64,000 nt of DNA, taken from CAXXHQ01 sp963665265 (GTDB taxonomy: Bacteria; Planctomycetota; Planctomycetia; Pirellulales; Thermoguttaceae). The position numbers and the translations under genes are program-made. This document shows positions 26,624 to 36,410 of the stretch, one piece after another (within the stretch, counting starts at the first letter, position 1; each line of letters opens with the position of its first letter). Location of the stretch: positions 1,984,001-2,048,000 of the forward strand of contig OY762224.2 of assembly GCA_963665265.2 (NCBI GenBank), written 5' to 3'. The notes below the pieces were generated by a model. That model was given only the letters and a program-made list of their open reading frames with translations, searched no databases and was not told where the DNA came from.

Positions 26624-29600
26624 CTACGGTTGAACTTGAGGTTGCAGCAGTCCGCCGGTGAGGAGATGCCCGATCCGTTCAAAGACGTCACTCGTCGGTT
26701 TGCCGTCGGGTTTAGCGTTCTGCGTTTCTCGCATGCGCCGCGTAAAATCGGAGTCAACGGCCCATACGTCGCCGAGGTCGAGCGGTTTGCCTTCTTCCAT
26801 CGAAAAAACAAAGAGGTCCTTTGCGTCCGGTTTAGAGTTGATCGCGACGGGCTGAGTCGATATGCCATTGGGGGACGATCGCACGATCCTCTTTAACGAC
26901 TGTTTGCCAGGCATCGGTAACCCGCTGATTGTGAAACGACCTTGTTCATCAGTTTCACACGAAGCGTAGGGATAATCGTTTAGCGAGTTGTCGGTCTGGA
27001 CTTGCGCACAGATCTGAATCGTCGCTTTGGCAACGGGAGCTTTGCCGTTTCCTTGCATCAAACGTCCTTTGAGCGACACGGTCGGTTTGAGCGAAAGGAT
27101 CGCTTTTTCCTGCTCGCTCTTTAATAGTACAAGAGCGGCGGTATTATTCTTCGGATCGCGCGCGACGAGGGGAGCTTCCTGCAAAATGCGTTCGAAGCGA
27201 AACTCTCCTTTGGCGTCGGAAACGACACGGTTATAGTCGGCTCTGCTCGTTTGGTCGTTTGGTAACCACCATTGCGGATAGCAAATAACTTCAATGCCCG
27301 GGGCGGGTTTCGATTCGTCGTCTCCGATGATCACTTTGCCCGCCAGAAAGGCGCGATCGTAACGCGGAAGATGAATGTCTTTGCGGATGGATTCTTGTTT
27401 TTCGACGGTCAACTCTTCGGCCTTAAGCGGCAAAGAATAAACCGGTTCAATTTCATAATAGCCTGGGCTTAAATAGATTTCATATTCGCCGTTCTGATTT
27501 GTCTTAGCGTCGTAATGATATCGAGTTAGCGTAACGAGTGCATTCTCCATAGCCTCTTTTGTAGGTTTTTGAGAGTATCGCAGAATATCAATGTTGCGAT
27601 TGGCGAACGGAATATTTTCCGGCCCATAGGTAACTCGTCCTTGGAGCCGCGTTCCTTTTTTCAACGTAATGTCCAGAACGTTTAATTTATCGCCCCGAGG
27701 CGTGAGCGTAATGTCGGGCGACGATTCTTTCACGTTTTGTCCGCCAATGAACGAGAGGACTCGCGGATGGCCGACGGGAAATTTAACGGAATAGCGTCCG
27801 TCATGCCGGCTAGTAACCGACAGGTTCATGATGTCGTTAATCGAATAGCCGTCGTCATTAACCTCGAAGCTGACGTTGGCCGCCGGAGTTCCGTCGGAGA
27901 ACCTCATCATGCCCGCGACCGTGGCCGCTTTCGTGACGCGAACTTGCAGCGTTTTCACGTCGGCCGTCGGGCGAATCCACTTCGTGATCCACTCTTCTTC
28001 GCTTAGATAAAACTTCACGTCGCCCGCCGCGGGAAGCCAATCGAAAACGATTTTTCCGTTCTCGTCGGAAACGCCGATCGCTTCGGGGCAATGGGCGAGC
28101 CCCATATTGCTGAGATTCGGTTGAGAGTCGACCACGCGCGGCATGATCGGGACTCCCTTCACCGGTTTGTTTTGCCGATCGACGACGTTGAGCGTGACGG
28201 TTCGCGCGCCGGCGAGCGTGAGCGCGGTTTCCGTCGGAATTTGGCCCGACGGCAAATCGACGAAAGCGCATCCTTCGCCCGACTTGAATGCGGAGACGCG
28301 TCGAATGGAGCCGTTCGGCGGTCCGAGGAGCGTAGCGCGTCCCTCGGCGTCGGTCTTTTGCGAGTAGTAGAAGAAATATGTTCCCGAGACGACGGTGATC
28401 GCGCCTTCGATCGGGTTGCCTCGGGAATCAATAACTCGCACTCGAACTTCTTTCGCCGGTTTTAGCGCGAGAGGCGAATCGAGCGGCACGAATAGGTCGT
28501 AAGCGACGCCGTCGAGGCCGGTCAGTTTGCCGTCGGCCGAGGTTCGTTTCGTCTTCGGCAATTGCAGATAGCTTTGCGCGGTCTTGTCGGCCGAGGCCAT
28601 TATGATGCCGCCGTGAGAACCGTCGGTCCAATTGCCGCCGGGCAAGACGAGTTCAAAATGGCCGTTATCGTCGCAGGTCGTTTGAGGTCGCTGACCGTAA
28701 TCGGTGCAAACGCCGCGCACCGTGGCGCCCGCAGCCGGTCGTCCGGAAGGATCGACGAGGTCGCCTCGGACGAGGACTTTTTCGTCTTCCGGCGTGGAGC
28801 CGGCGTCACGCGCGGACGGAACGGCCGCCGTCGCAGCTGTTTTGATTCCCGGCTCGACTGCGCCGGGCGATTTGCCGTTCACCGAGCCGCCGGGGACGGT
28901 CAAAGCGGGATCGAATCTCGATGCGGGAATGAGCGGCGTGTATTTCTCGTTTTCCTTTTTCGCCTCGTCCGAATCGTCGCCGTCGTCGATCGCAAGTTGT
29001 TCGTCGGTCAGCGCCACTTCGCCGAGGTCGCGATTTTCTCCCGGTTTTAAGGTGGCGACCGTTTTGTCCGTCTCGCCGGGCGATAGAGGTAAGGGAATCC
29101 ATTTTCTCTCGCGGCCCGACTTATCGACGACCGTAAAATATAATTTGAACGGAATGCCTGAGGGAATGGAAGTCTTAAACGCGCCGCCTGGTTTGGCCGA
29201 ATTGGAGGTGAAAAAAAGAAACTCGCGATGAAAGACCGGATCGTTCGGCGCCGCCATGCCGTAGAGTTTCGAAACGCGGATCGGAAGTTTGTCCGCGCCG
29301 GCGACGAGTCGCCCTTTGATAGTCCCCATCTTCTGCACGGAAATGGTGATTTTCTCAATCTTCGAGTCGATAACGACGACGCCGGTCATGTCCCAATACC
29401 GCTTCGCCGCTTGCAAGACGGTGAAATCGGCCGGGCGAACGATCGAAAATTCCCCTTGCGCGTTTGTCTGGAAATACGAACGAAGTGACGCGTTAGGTGG
29501 AGCGGTCGCGGGGATATAGGCGCTGACGCATGAAATCGTCGCATCGCTGACGGTTTTCTTTTCATCTCCTTCTTCGATGACGCGCCCCGTGGTGGCGACA

Positions 29601-32600
29601 TGCTCGTCGAGCGGAATCTCAAAGTTCGCCTCGACGGTTTTTTGATCCGTGACTTTAACGGATTTGCTCTGCCGCACGACGTTTAACACAGGATAGACGT
29701 CGTAGGCGCCGGGGCCGACGCGGAATTGGTATTTTCCGTCGGCGTCCGTCCGAACGCGTTGATAGCGAGCGGGCTTTTCTTCTCGACGCACATCTTCGAT
29801 TTTCGTACTAGGATCGAACTCGACAAGATACACCGGCCGATCGGCGAGCGGTTTTTTATCCGGCCCGATCGTCACTCGGCCTTGCAGTAATGTGGCCGGC
29901 GCGAGATCGAAGTCAGCCTGAACCGTTTTTCCGAGGATGGGCGTGACGGTGACCCCGGCTGCGGCAAGTTTTTCCTCTTGCTTATTTCCCGGCGATCCGT
30001 CATCGACGGTCACGAAATGCGGCGTCGTTGCATTGACGCGAATCGTGTAGGCGCCGGCGGAATCGGTGCGTTGGCCGATAGATTGACCGGGAGCGTCTGT
30101 GCCGGAGACGATGACCCACACGTCGGCTGCCGGAGAGCCGTCTTCTTTTTTCACATGTCCGGCAATTGTCGTGGGGCGTTGAACTATGTAAGTCTGATCG
30201 ACGCCCGATGCGCTGCCGCCCGGCGTCGCGCGCAGTAGCGTTACGTCGGAATCGTCTTCAATTCGATACTGTCCGCCGACGGCCTCTTTGGGGAACCAGT
30301 CAAAAGTCGCTTCGCCCTCGTCGTTCGATAAGCGATGCGAGGCGGGGCACAGACCGACGTTCACTTTGGGAACGCCCTCTCCGCGAAAGGCGGTGGGAAC
30401 GATTTCGACGCCGGAGACAGGCCGATTCTTTTCATCGACCACTTTTACGGTTGCCGTTTTCGCGCCGCGCAACGTAAGAGTCACTTCGCCGTCCGCCGCG
30501 GCGTCGTCCGCATACGGATTGACCTTCTCCGATACGTCGACCATATCGAAGCCGGCGCCGCTCTTAAATGCGATGGCTCGTTTGACCGACGCGTTGGCCG
30601 GAACGAGCAGCGTCGCCTTGCCCAAGGCGTTCGTGCGGACGGAGTCGAAGTAGATGTATGTTCCCATGGCGGCCGTCGTGGCCTCGGCGATCGGTTTGCC
30701 CGCGGCGTCAACGATTTTCACGCCTATGGGGCGAGCCGGACGCAGCGTTATCGTTTGTTTCGGGATAAAGCGGGACTTCTTGGCGTCGTCTTTCCGTTGC
30801 ACTTGAGGCAAATAGTGCATCGTTTGCAACTGTCGGTCTTTCGTCCATACGATCAAGTTTCCCGAATGCTCTCCGTCCCATGGGCCGAAAGGAATTTGGA
30901 ACGAAAATTCCCCCTTTTTGTCGCAGATCGTCTCGGCCTGCTTCTGGAATCCGGAAATCGCGGTGCGAACGCGCGCGTTGGGAATCGGTAACTGCGCTTC
31001 GTCTACGACTTTGCCGGAGATTTCGACCCAGTCGAGCCGGGGCTTGGAGCCGGGCGTTTGAACTTCCCAGCCGCCTGGATTTATGTAGCCGGGTTTGACG
31101 AACGAGGAATCCGGATGCGGCGTCGCACTCGGATAGCTCTTTTGCGGCGGCGTCGGAGCCGGCATCGACATCGGCATGGCCCCGGGCCGATTGTTCGCCA
31201 TGCGCTCAATTGCCGCGTTTTTTACCTCGCCTAAGTCATGCGTCGTTCCCGGACGCATGACGAGCCTCTCGAGAATGCTTCCGCCATTGACGTCCGCCGG
31301 CCAGACGACCGCGACGTCATAGACCGCATCGGGCGAGAGATCCGCGAATTCAAATCGACCGTCTTTATCCGTGCGCATCGCTTGGCCGAAGGCATGTTTC
31401 AAGTTCGAGCTCGATAGACTAGTGAAAACAGAGCAGGTAACTAGCTGCCCGGCCAGCGGTTTGCCGGATTCTTCGCCGAGGAGCTGTCCTTTTATCGACG
31501 AGGCCGGTTTGAGCTCGATTGTTACCTCATTGTTGTTCACTTCGACTCGTCCGACGCCAAGTCGCGTTCCGTCCGGACTCCGCGCCAAGAATGAGGTCGG
31601 GCGTTTCAAATTGCCGAAGGTCGCATTGCCTTCGACGTCAGATAAACGGACTTCGTCGCCGTTCTCCTCGGCGACTACTTTTGCGCCGACGACGGGCTTC
31701 TTCTCGCCGTTCGCATCCGCCGCGACGATATGCACGTTAATGAATTGGGTGGGTTCGACGGAGATATTCTCAGTTAATTCGGTTTCTTGATCGACGGAGA
31801 AGTCGAGTTGAACGTCGGAGAAGCCCTCGAGAGTGCGAAGAAGATATTTTCCTGGCCCCATACGAAATTCATATCGTCCGTCTTTGTCGGTCTTAACGCT
31901 ATCGAGGAAGAAAATGGGGACTATTGAACCGAACTGGGAGAATAACGTTCTCGACTCCTCCCTTGTGCGAACGTCATGCATTCGTTGGTAAAGGGATACA
32001 AGTTGATTGGGCAGCGGCTTGCCGTCAGCTTTGCGAGTCAATTGGCCGATGACTCTCGCGGCGGGACGCAACGTGACGTCAGGGACGGTGACAGATTGAC
32101 CATTGCGAACGACGATGCCTTGTTGCGCCGGTGCGCTCCATTTGTCGTCGCGTATCATTACGGCGTACAACATATCAGGAGTGGCGAGAAATTCGTAACG
32201 TCCTTCGAGGTCGGTGCGAATTACGTCGAAAACGCTAATGGCTGAGCCGCCTTTGCCTGAAATGCGAAGCGGAACGCCGGCGGCGGGCTTTCCGTCAGGT
32301 CGGAGGACCTTGCCCGACAAAAGGACCTTTTTCTTAAGGGGACCGCTTCCGTTAAAATTATTATGAATGGAAATATATTCAACGCCCCATGACGTATTTT
32401 CGTGCATGACGCGTAAGACGTTGTGCTGCCGTATATTGTCGGAAGGAAACCAATCGAAAGTCGCATAACCTTCCTTATCGGTCGTCGAGAAGGCGAGCGG
32501 ATGATCGCCGAGGTTAAGAAATTGGTTCCAACCGGGTTTTTCAAACGTCCAGACGTTCACGCCTAAACCGACGATTGGACCGACGATCGTATCCTCTTTC

Positions 32601-34513
32601 GGATGGAGCAATTGAAGAATCGCGGACTTTGCGCCGTTGAGCGTAAGCACGAACGGTTTACTAAAGTCAGGATCGTCGGTACGCAAGGTCGATTCAAAGG
32701 AATAGTAGTCGAGGCCCGCTTTCGACTTTAACGCGAAAAGAGCCTTAATTGGCGCGGATTGGGGAATCAAAAGCGTCGCTTCGCCTTTTTCGTCCGTCTT
32801 CCAGGCGTCGAAGAGAAAGGGAAGGCAGCGGCCGGTCATGCCGACGGTCGCGCCCGCGACCGGTAGGCCTTTGGCGTCAATCGTTCGGACAAAGGCTTTT
32901 CGGGCCGGCTTCAGCTGCAGCTTGACTTCCTCGGGCGTCTGACCGATTTTCGTTTCGTATTCACCCGGCTCGCGCGCCGCTTGCAGCGAACGATCGTCGG
33001 TAAACGCCAAGATAGGCATAAGCGAAGCGTACTTCCAATCGGCCATGAAACGGAACTTGCCGGCCGAGTCGGTCCTCGTCGCCAATGCGCCGGCGTATTG
33101 GAACATCTTCACGTTCACGCCCGACGCAGGAACGCCCTTCTCGTCAACCACCGATCCGGCGACTTCAACTAAGTCGGGCTTGGCGCCCGGTCGAACCAGC
33201 GGATATTTAGGGTCCGCATCATATTTGATATCCCCAAGATCGTTCACCGGTTCGGACGTTAGCGTCGGCCGGGTTAGGATATCTGATCGATCGGATTCGG
33301 CTCTCGGATCCTCCGCGTCGAAAAGGGGAAGCGAAAATTCGTATTGCACGCCGGGGGAAAGATTCGGCGTTTCAAAACGACCGTCGGCGTCGGTTAGGAC
33401 GTAGCCGCCGAAGAGGCGACGCGACGCCATTTTCTTTGCGTCGTCATTGTAAACGCGAACGAAATAATTGACGCGTTGATTGACGATTGGACTGCCTTTT
33501 TTCGCATTGAGAAGACGCCCTTTGACCGTGACCGGCTTTTGTAATTCGATCGTCGCTTCTTTTTGATCGGAGGCGACATGGACGAGGCCGATCCATTTAG
33601 AATCGGCGCTGCGTGCTAAAATGGCGAGGGGCCGCGTTTCTCGTTCGCAGGAAAGTTGGCCGCCGGCGCCGAGGACTTTTTTATCGCCTTCCGAATCGCC
33701 GGTAAAAACTGTCGCTCCGGCGACTCCGGTCGCCGTGCCGTCTTTATTGACTACCCGCAACGAGAGAGTTTTGAGCAGACCGAATGACATGTTCGTCGTT
33801 AATTCAGTTTGCGTGCCGACAGTGAACCGTAACTGTTGGTCGCTATTCAAATCTTGTCCGCTAAGGCGGTAGTCGCCCGGTCCGACATGAAACTCGTAAC
33901 GGCCGTCTTTGTCGGATTTAGTCAATCTTGTGATCGCGAAGTTTGGAATCGCCTCGCCGTTCGGGGTAAGTAATCGGGAAATTCCCGCATTCGACGAGAG
34001 ATCGCTTCCGAGCTGATGAAGGACGACGTTTTTATCCGCCATCGGTTTTTCGTTCGTCGGATTTATCCAGCGTCCGACGATGCGCGAGGCGGGATGCAAA
34101 ACGAGGTTGACGTTTTCGACGGACTGGCCCTCCCGAACGATAACGCCCTCTCTCGCCGTGGACGCCCATTTTTCTTCGTCCGCGACGAGCATATAAACGG
34201 CGTCCGGTTGAGCGATGAATTCATACCGACCTTCGGCGTCAGTTCGAATTCGCTCGTCGAACGACAAATTCGGGGCTTTTCGTCCGGCGGCGAGTATGTT
34301 GATATTCTTGGCGGGCTTGCCGTCGGCGTACTGAACCTTGCCCGAGATGAGCAGCGCTTTTTGCGGAGTTTTCGTCTCTTCGGCGGAAGCATGCCGAGGG
34401 GCAATCGCGGCAAAAACGGCGATGCAGGCAAAACTGACGATGATTGCCGTAAGAGAAGAAGAAGCGAAAACGCCAGACGGACGTCGGCTGCCGAAGAATG
34501 CTTGCCCAAACAT
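26624..34513 (-). CDS. Giant exported carboxypeptidase-regulatory-like repeat protein (2629 residues)
   Basis: The ATG at 34513 has a GGAG about 8 bases upstream; the longer frame is not signal-like. A signal peptide ends near APRHASA-EE. The rest is built of CarboxypepD_reg-type beta-sandwich units (repeated patterns like GKV-x-DGKPA, RTDAEGRYEF, SGKVVDE). They form three super-repeats of about 715-755 residues, beginning near residues 52, 729 and 1443. Two start with the SGKVQYADGKPAK type, and each ends with an ATFDWFP-like block (about 685, 1402, 2157). A fourth copy from about 2196 breaks off after some 430 residues. No catalytic motif or PEP-CTERM anchor was seen. Likely a surface or periplasmic scaffold or adhesin; binding partner unknown. 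Confidence 0.88.
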   Translation of the reverse strand: MFGQAFFGSRRPSGVFASSSLTAIIVSFACIAVFAAIAPRHASAEETKTPQKALLISGKVQYADGKPAKNINILAAGRKAPNLSFDERIRTDAEGRYEFIAQPDAVYMLVADEEKWASTAREGVIVREGQSVENVNLVLHPASRIVGRWINPTNEKPMADKNVVLHQLGSDLSSNAGISRLLTPNGEAIPNFAITRLTKSDKDGRYEFHVGPGDYRLSGQDLNSDQQLRFTVGTQTELTTNMSFGLLKTLSLRVVNKDGTATGVAGATVFTGDSEGDKKVLGAGGQLSCERETRPLAILARSADSKWIGLVHVASDQKEATIELQKPVTVKGRLLNAKKGSPIVNQRVNYFVRVYNDDAKKMASRRLFGGYVLTDADGRFETPNLSPGVQYEFSLPLFDAEDPRAESDRSDILTRPTLTSEPVNDLGDIKYDADPKYPLVRPGAKPDLVEVAGSVVDEKGVPASGVNVKMFQYAGALATRTDSAGKFRFMADWKYASLMPILAFTDDRSLQAAREPGEYETKIGQTPEEVKLQLKPARKAFVRTIDAKGLPVAGATVGMTGRCLPFLFDAWKTDEKGEATLLIPQSAPIKALFALKSKAGLDYYSFESTLRTDDPDFSKPFVLTLNGAKSAILQLLHPKEDTIVGPIVGLGVNVWTFEKPGWNQFLNLGDHPLAFSTTDKEGYATFDWFPSDNIRQHNVLRVMHENTSWGVEYISIHNNFNGSGPLKKKVLLSGKVLRPDGKPAAGVPLRISGKGGSAISVFDVIRTDLEGRYEFLATPDMLYAVMIRDDKWSAPAQQGIVVRNGQSVTVPDVTLRPAARVIGQLTRKADGKPLPNQLVSLYQRMHDVRTREESRTLFSQFGSIVPIFFLDSVKTDKDGRYEFRMGPGKYLLRTLEGFSDVQLDFSVDQETELTENISVEPTQFINVHIVAADANGEKKPVVGAKVVAEENGDEVRLSDVEGNATFGNLKRPTSFLARSPDGTRLGVGRVEVNNNEVTIELKPASSIKGQLLGEESGKPLAGQLVTCSVFTSLSSSNLKHAFGQAMRTDKDGRFEFADLSPDAVYDVAVVWPADVNGGSILERLVMRPGTTHDLGEVKNAAIERMANNRPGAMPMSMPAPTPPQKSYPSATPHPDSSFVKPGYINPGGWEVQTPGSKPRLDWVEISGKVVDEAQLPIPNARVRTAISGFQKQAETICDKKGEFSFQIPFGPWDGEHSGNLIVWTKDRQLQTMHYLPQVQRKDDAKKSRFIPKQTITLRPARPIGVKIVDAAGKPIAEATTAAMGTYIYFDSVRTNALGKATLLVPANASVKRAIAFKSGAGFDMVDVSEKVNPYADDAAADGEVTLTLRGAKTATVKVVDEKNRPVSGVEIVPTAFRGEGVPKVNVGLCPASHRLSNDEGEATFDWFPKEAVGGQYRIEDDSDVTLLRATPGGSASGVDQTYIVQRPTTIAGHVKKEDGSPAADVWVIVSGTDAPGQSIGQRTDSAGAYTIRVNATTPHFVTVDDGSPGNKQEEKLAAAGVTVTPILGKTVQADFDLAPATLLQGRVTIGPDKKPLADRPVYLVEFDPSTKIEDVRREEKPARYQRVRTDADGKYQFRVGPGAYDVYPVLNVVRQSKSVKVTDQKTVEANFEIPLDEHVATTGRVIEEGDEKKTVSDATISCVSAYIPATAPPNASLRSYFQTNAQGEFSIVRPADFTVLQAAKRYWDMTGVVVIDSKIEKITISVQKMGTIKGRLVAGADKLPIRVSKLYGMAAPNDPVFHREFLFFTSNSAKPGGAFKTSIPSGIPFKLYFTVVDKSGRERKWIPLPLSPGETDKTVATLKPGENRDLGEVALTDEQLAIDDGDDSDEAKKENEKYTPLIPASRFDPALTVPGGSVNGKSPGAVEPGIKTAATAAVPSARDAGSTPEDEKVLVRGDLVDPSGRPAAGATVRGVCTDYGQRPQTTCDDNGHFELVLPGGNWTDGSHGGIIMASADKTAQSYLQLPKTKRTSADGKLTGLDGVAYDLFVPLDSPLALKPAKEVRVRVIDSRGNPIEGAITVVSGTYFFYYSQKTDAEGRATLLGPPNGSIRRVSAFKSGEGCAFVDLPSGQIPTETALTLAGARTVTLNVVDRQNKPVKGVPIMPRVVDSQPNLSNMGLAHCPEAIGVSDENGKIVFDWLPAAGDVKFYLSEEEWITKWIRPTADVKTLQVRVTKAATVAGMMRFSDGTPAANVSFEVNDDGYSINDIMNLSVTSRHDGRYSVKFPVGHPRVLSFIGGQNVKESSPDITLTPRGDKLNVLDITLKKGTRLQGRVTYGPENIPFANRNIDILRYSQKPTKEAMENALVTLTRYHYDAKTNQNGEYEIYLSPGYYEIEPVYSLPLKAEELTVEKQESIRKDIHLPRYDRAFLAGKVIIGDDESKPAPGIEVICYPQWWLPNDQTSRADYNRVVSDAKGEFRFERILQEAPLVARDPKNNTAALVLLKSEQEKAILSLKPTVSLKGRLMQGNGKAPVAKATIQICAQVQTDNSLNDYPYASCETDEQGRFTISGLPMPGKQSLKRIVRSSPNGISTQPVAINSKPDAKDLFVFSMEEGKPLDLGDVWAVDSDFTRRMRETQNAKPDGKPTSDVFERIGHLLTGGLLQPQVQP

Positions 34514-34835
34514 AATAAAACTCCGTAGACGATGAAGCGAGGCGGTTACGCAACCCGGCATTATCCTCGATTGCATATTATTCGATGAATACGAGCGAAT
34601 ATTTTAAAAAGGAGTTAAACGCTATCGTTCGATAGGCGACCGTCGGTCGACGCGTTTTCGGGGGCGTTATTATAGAAAGTTAAACGCCGCCCCGGAAAAA
34701 AAGTTTCGCCCAAAGACTTTCGATTACGCAAAGCGTCCGCCGCTAACGATATACAAAAACATTTGTATAGAGTACCGCGCTTATGAATTTAGTCAACAGA
34801 AGCGATTGACAGAATGTGGGCGATAGAGGGGGGCT

Positions 34836-36152
34836 TTACTCGGCCGATTTTTTCGGAGAAACGTCGGAACTTGCCAAAAAAGCGCCGATCGGGGCGGAAA
34901 AGATCGGCGGCCGGACTTGCATGTCGGTCGCTTGGAGAATTCGCCGGACGGTCGGGCCGCAGACGCGGCCTTGGCATGGGCCCATCCCGCAACGAGTTTG
35001 TAGCTTGGCGTCGCGCATGCTTATTTTGCCGCGAATTTCGCCCAGCGTCACGTCTTCGCAGCGGCAAACGATCGTTTCGTCGTCGGCCAATGCGAACAAC
35101 TCTGGTCGAAGTGCGAAAGCCGATTGCAAACGTCGGGCGAAGTCAAGCGTTTTGCGGTGAGCGATTCGCAATCGATCGGCGTCGGAAAACCGTTCAGCCG
35201 TGATGAGTGCTGCGATTCGGCCTTCGACGATCGCTTTTTCAATTCCGCCGACGCCCGTCGATTCGCCGACGGCGAAAATCTCGGGCCGTGAAGTGCGGAG
35301 CGCTTGATCGACGCGGACTGCTGCGCCGACGTTAATATCTTCGATAATCTCGCAACCCAAGGCCGAGGCGAGTTCAACGTTCGGAACGAGACCGAAGCCG
35401 ACGGCAAGGTAATCGCACTCGTGAGTTTCGTCTTTCAAAGGGGAGCGGCCGTCGTTTTTGCGAAGCGTGACGCGGAGTTTATCGTTGACGCGTTCCGCTT
35501 TGATCGGGTAGCAATCGGTCACGTAGGTCGTGCCGAGCAATTTTGCGCGAAAGGCGGCCGCGCTAAGAAGTTTTAGCGGCGATTGGATTAACGAAAGGGC
35601 AAAGCGGCGGAGCTGCGTTTTTGACGTTTGCTCGGCGATCAACGGTACGGCGGCGCCGGCTTGGCGCATGCCGTCGGCCACGGCCAGCAGAAGCGGACCG
35701 GAACCGGCGACGATGATCCGCTTGCCTCGGACGTCGAAGCCGTTTTTGACGAGAGCTTGGATTCCGCCCGCCCCGAAGACGCCGGGCGACGTCCAACCTG
35801 GAAACGGAACGAACCATTCGCGGGCGCCGGTCGCTAGAATGAGCGAGCCGAAACCGAGGTGAAGCGGTTTTCCCCTTTGTTCGGCAAGCAGTGTTTGCGG
35901 AGCGAGGCGGTCAAGAATTCTCGTCCCGAAAAAATGCGAAATATTTTTTGCGCCGGCCAAACGGCGGAACCAACTCGCGGCTTCGCGGTCCTTGGGCTTC
36001 GAGGCGGACGCGCGCCAAATTTGTCCGCCGGGCGCCGGATTGTCGTCGACAAGGGCGACGGCAAGGCCCGACTCGGCGGCCGTGACCGCGGCGGCGATTC
36101 CGCCAGGACCCGCTCCGACGACGATCGTGTCGAATTGCTTATGATCAGCCAT
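34836..36152 (-). CDS. D-hydroxyproline dehydrogenase, FAD/NAD-type subunit with BFD-like [2Fe-2S] tail
   Basis: 438 residues. The N-terminal FAD site is TIVVGAGPGGIAAAVTAAESG; a second nucleotide-binding site is KRIIVAGSGPLLLAVADGM. The C-terminal part has four Cys in a BFD/ferredoxin-like arrangement: ETIVCRCEDVTLGEIRG, then QTRCGMGPCQGRVCGPTV. This is the layout of the alpha subunit of amine/hydroxyproline dehydrogenases (HcnB-, OoxA-, LhpF-like). It overlaps the small ferredoxin-like gene by 8 bases, and the FAD-type beta subunit follows in order upstream. Together they should oxidise cis-4-hydroxy-D-proline. The neighbours make hydroxyproline a better guess than cyanide, opines or octopine. 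Confidence 0.85.
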   Translation of the reverse strand: MADHKQFDTIVVGAGPGGIAAAVTAAESGLAVALVDDNPAPGGQIWRASASKPKDREAASWFRRLAGAKNISHFFGTRILDRLAPQTLLAEQRGKPLHLGFGSLILATGAREWFVPFPGWTSPGVFGAGGIQALVKNGFDVRGKRIIVAGSGPLLLAVADGMRQAGAAVPLIAEQTSKTQLRRFALSLIQSPLKLLSAAAFRAKLLGTTYVTDCYPIKAERVNDKLRVTLRKNDGRSPLKDETHECDYLAVGFGLVPNVELASALGCEIIEDINVGAAVRVDQALRTSRPEIFAVGESTGVGGIEKAIVEGRIAALITAERFSDADRLRIAHRKTLDFARRLQSAFALRPELFALADDETIVCRCEDVTLGEIRGKISMRDAKLQTRCGMGPCQGRVCGPTVRRILQATDMQVRPPIFSAPIGAFLASSDVSPKKSAE

Positions 36153-36399
36153 CGGTCGTAATCTCCATCCCGTCGACGACGACGATTTGACACGATTTCT
36201 GATTTGTTTGACCGTCGATCGTCAATCGGCATTCGTAGCATACGCCCATTCCGCAAAGAGGTAGGCGAGGTTCGCCGTCGACCGAACGCCGAAAGTTCGC
36301 GGCGTCGGCGTTCAACACGGCGGCGGCGACGGTCGTTCCCTCGGAAACGATAGTCTCGCGCCCGTCGATCGTAATATGCACTTTTTTTAAGGCGGACAT
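36145..36399 (-). CDS. Small [2Fe-2S] subunit of the hydroxyproline dehydrogenase complex
   Basis: 84 residues. It has a plant-type ferredoxin-like fold with Cys pattern PLCGMGVCYECRLTIDG and a later Cys in NQKSCQIVV. This corresponds to the HcnA/OoxX-like gamma subunit of heteromeric amino-acid dehydrogenases. The 3' end overlaps the start of the alpha subunit, indicating coupled translation; the beta subunit ends 11 bases upstream. It would carry electrons between the flavins of the two larger subunits. Confidence 0.85.
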   Translation of the reverse strand: MSALKKVHITIDGRETIVSEGTTVAAAVLNADAANFRRSVDGEPRLPLCGMGVCYECRLTIDGQTNQKSCQIVVVDGMEITTDG

Positions 36400-36410
36400 T
36401 CTGAATGGCG

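Noticed and set aside
26624..34513. Plus-strand frames of up to 218 residues inside the giant gene
   Set aside because: They are shadows on the opposite strand of a continuous 2629-codon frame with clear domain structure.
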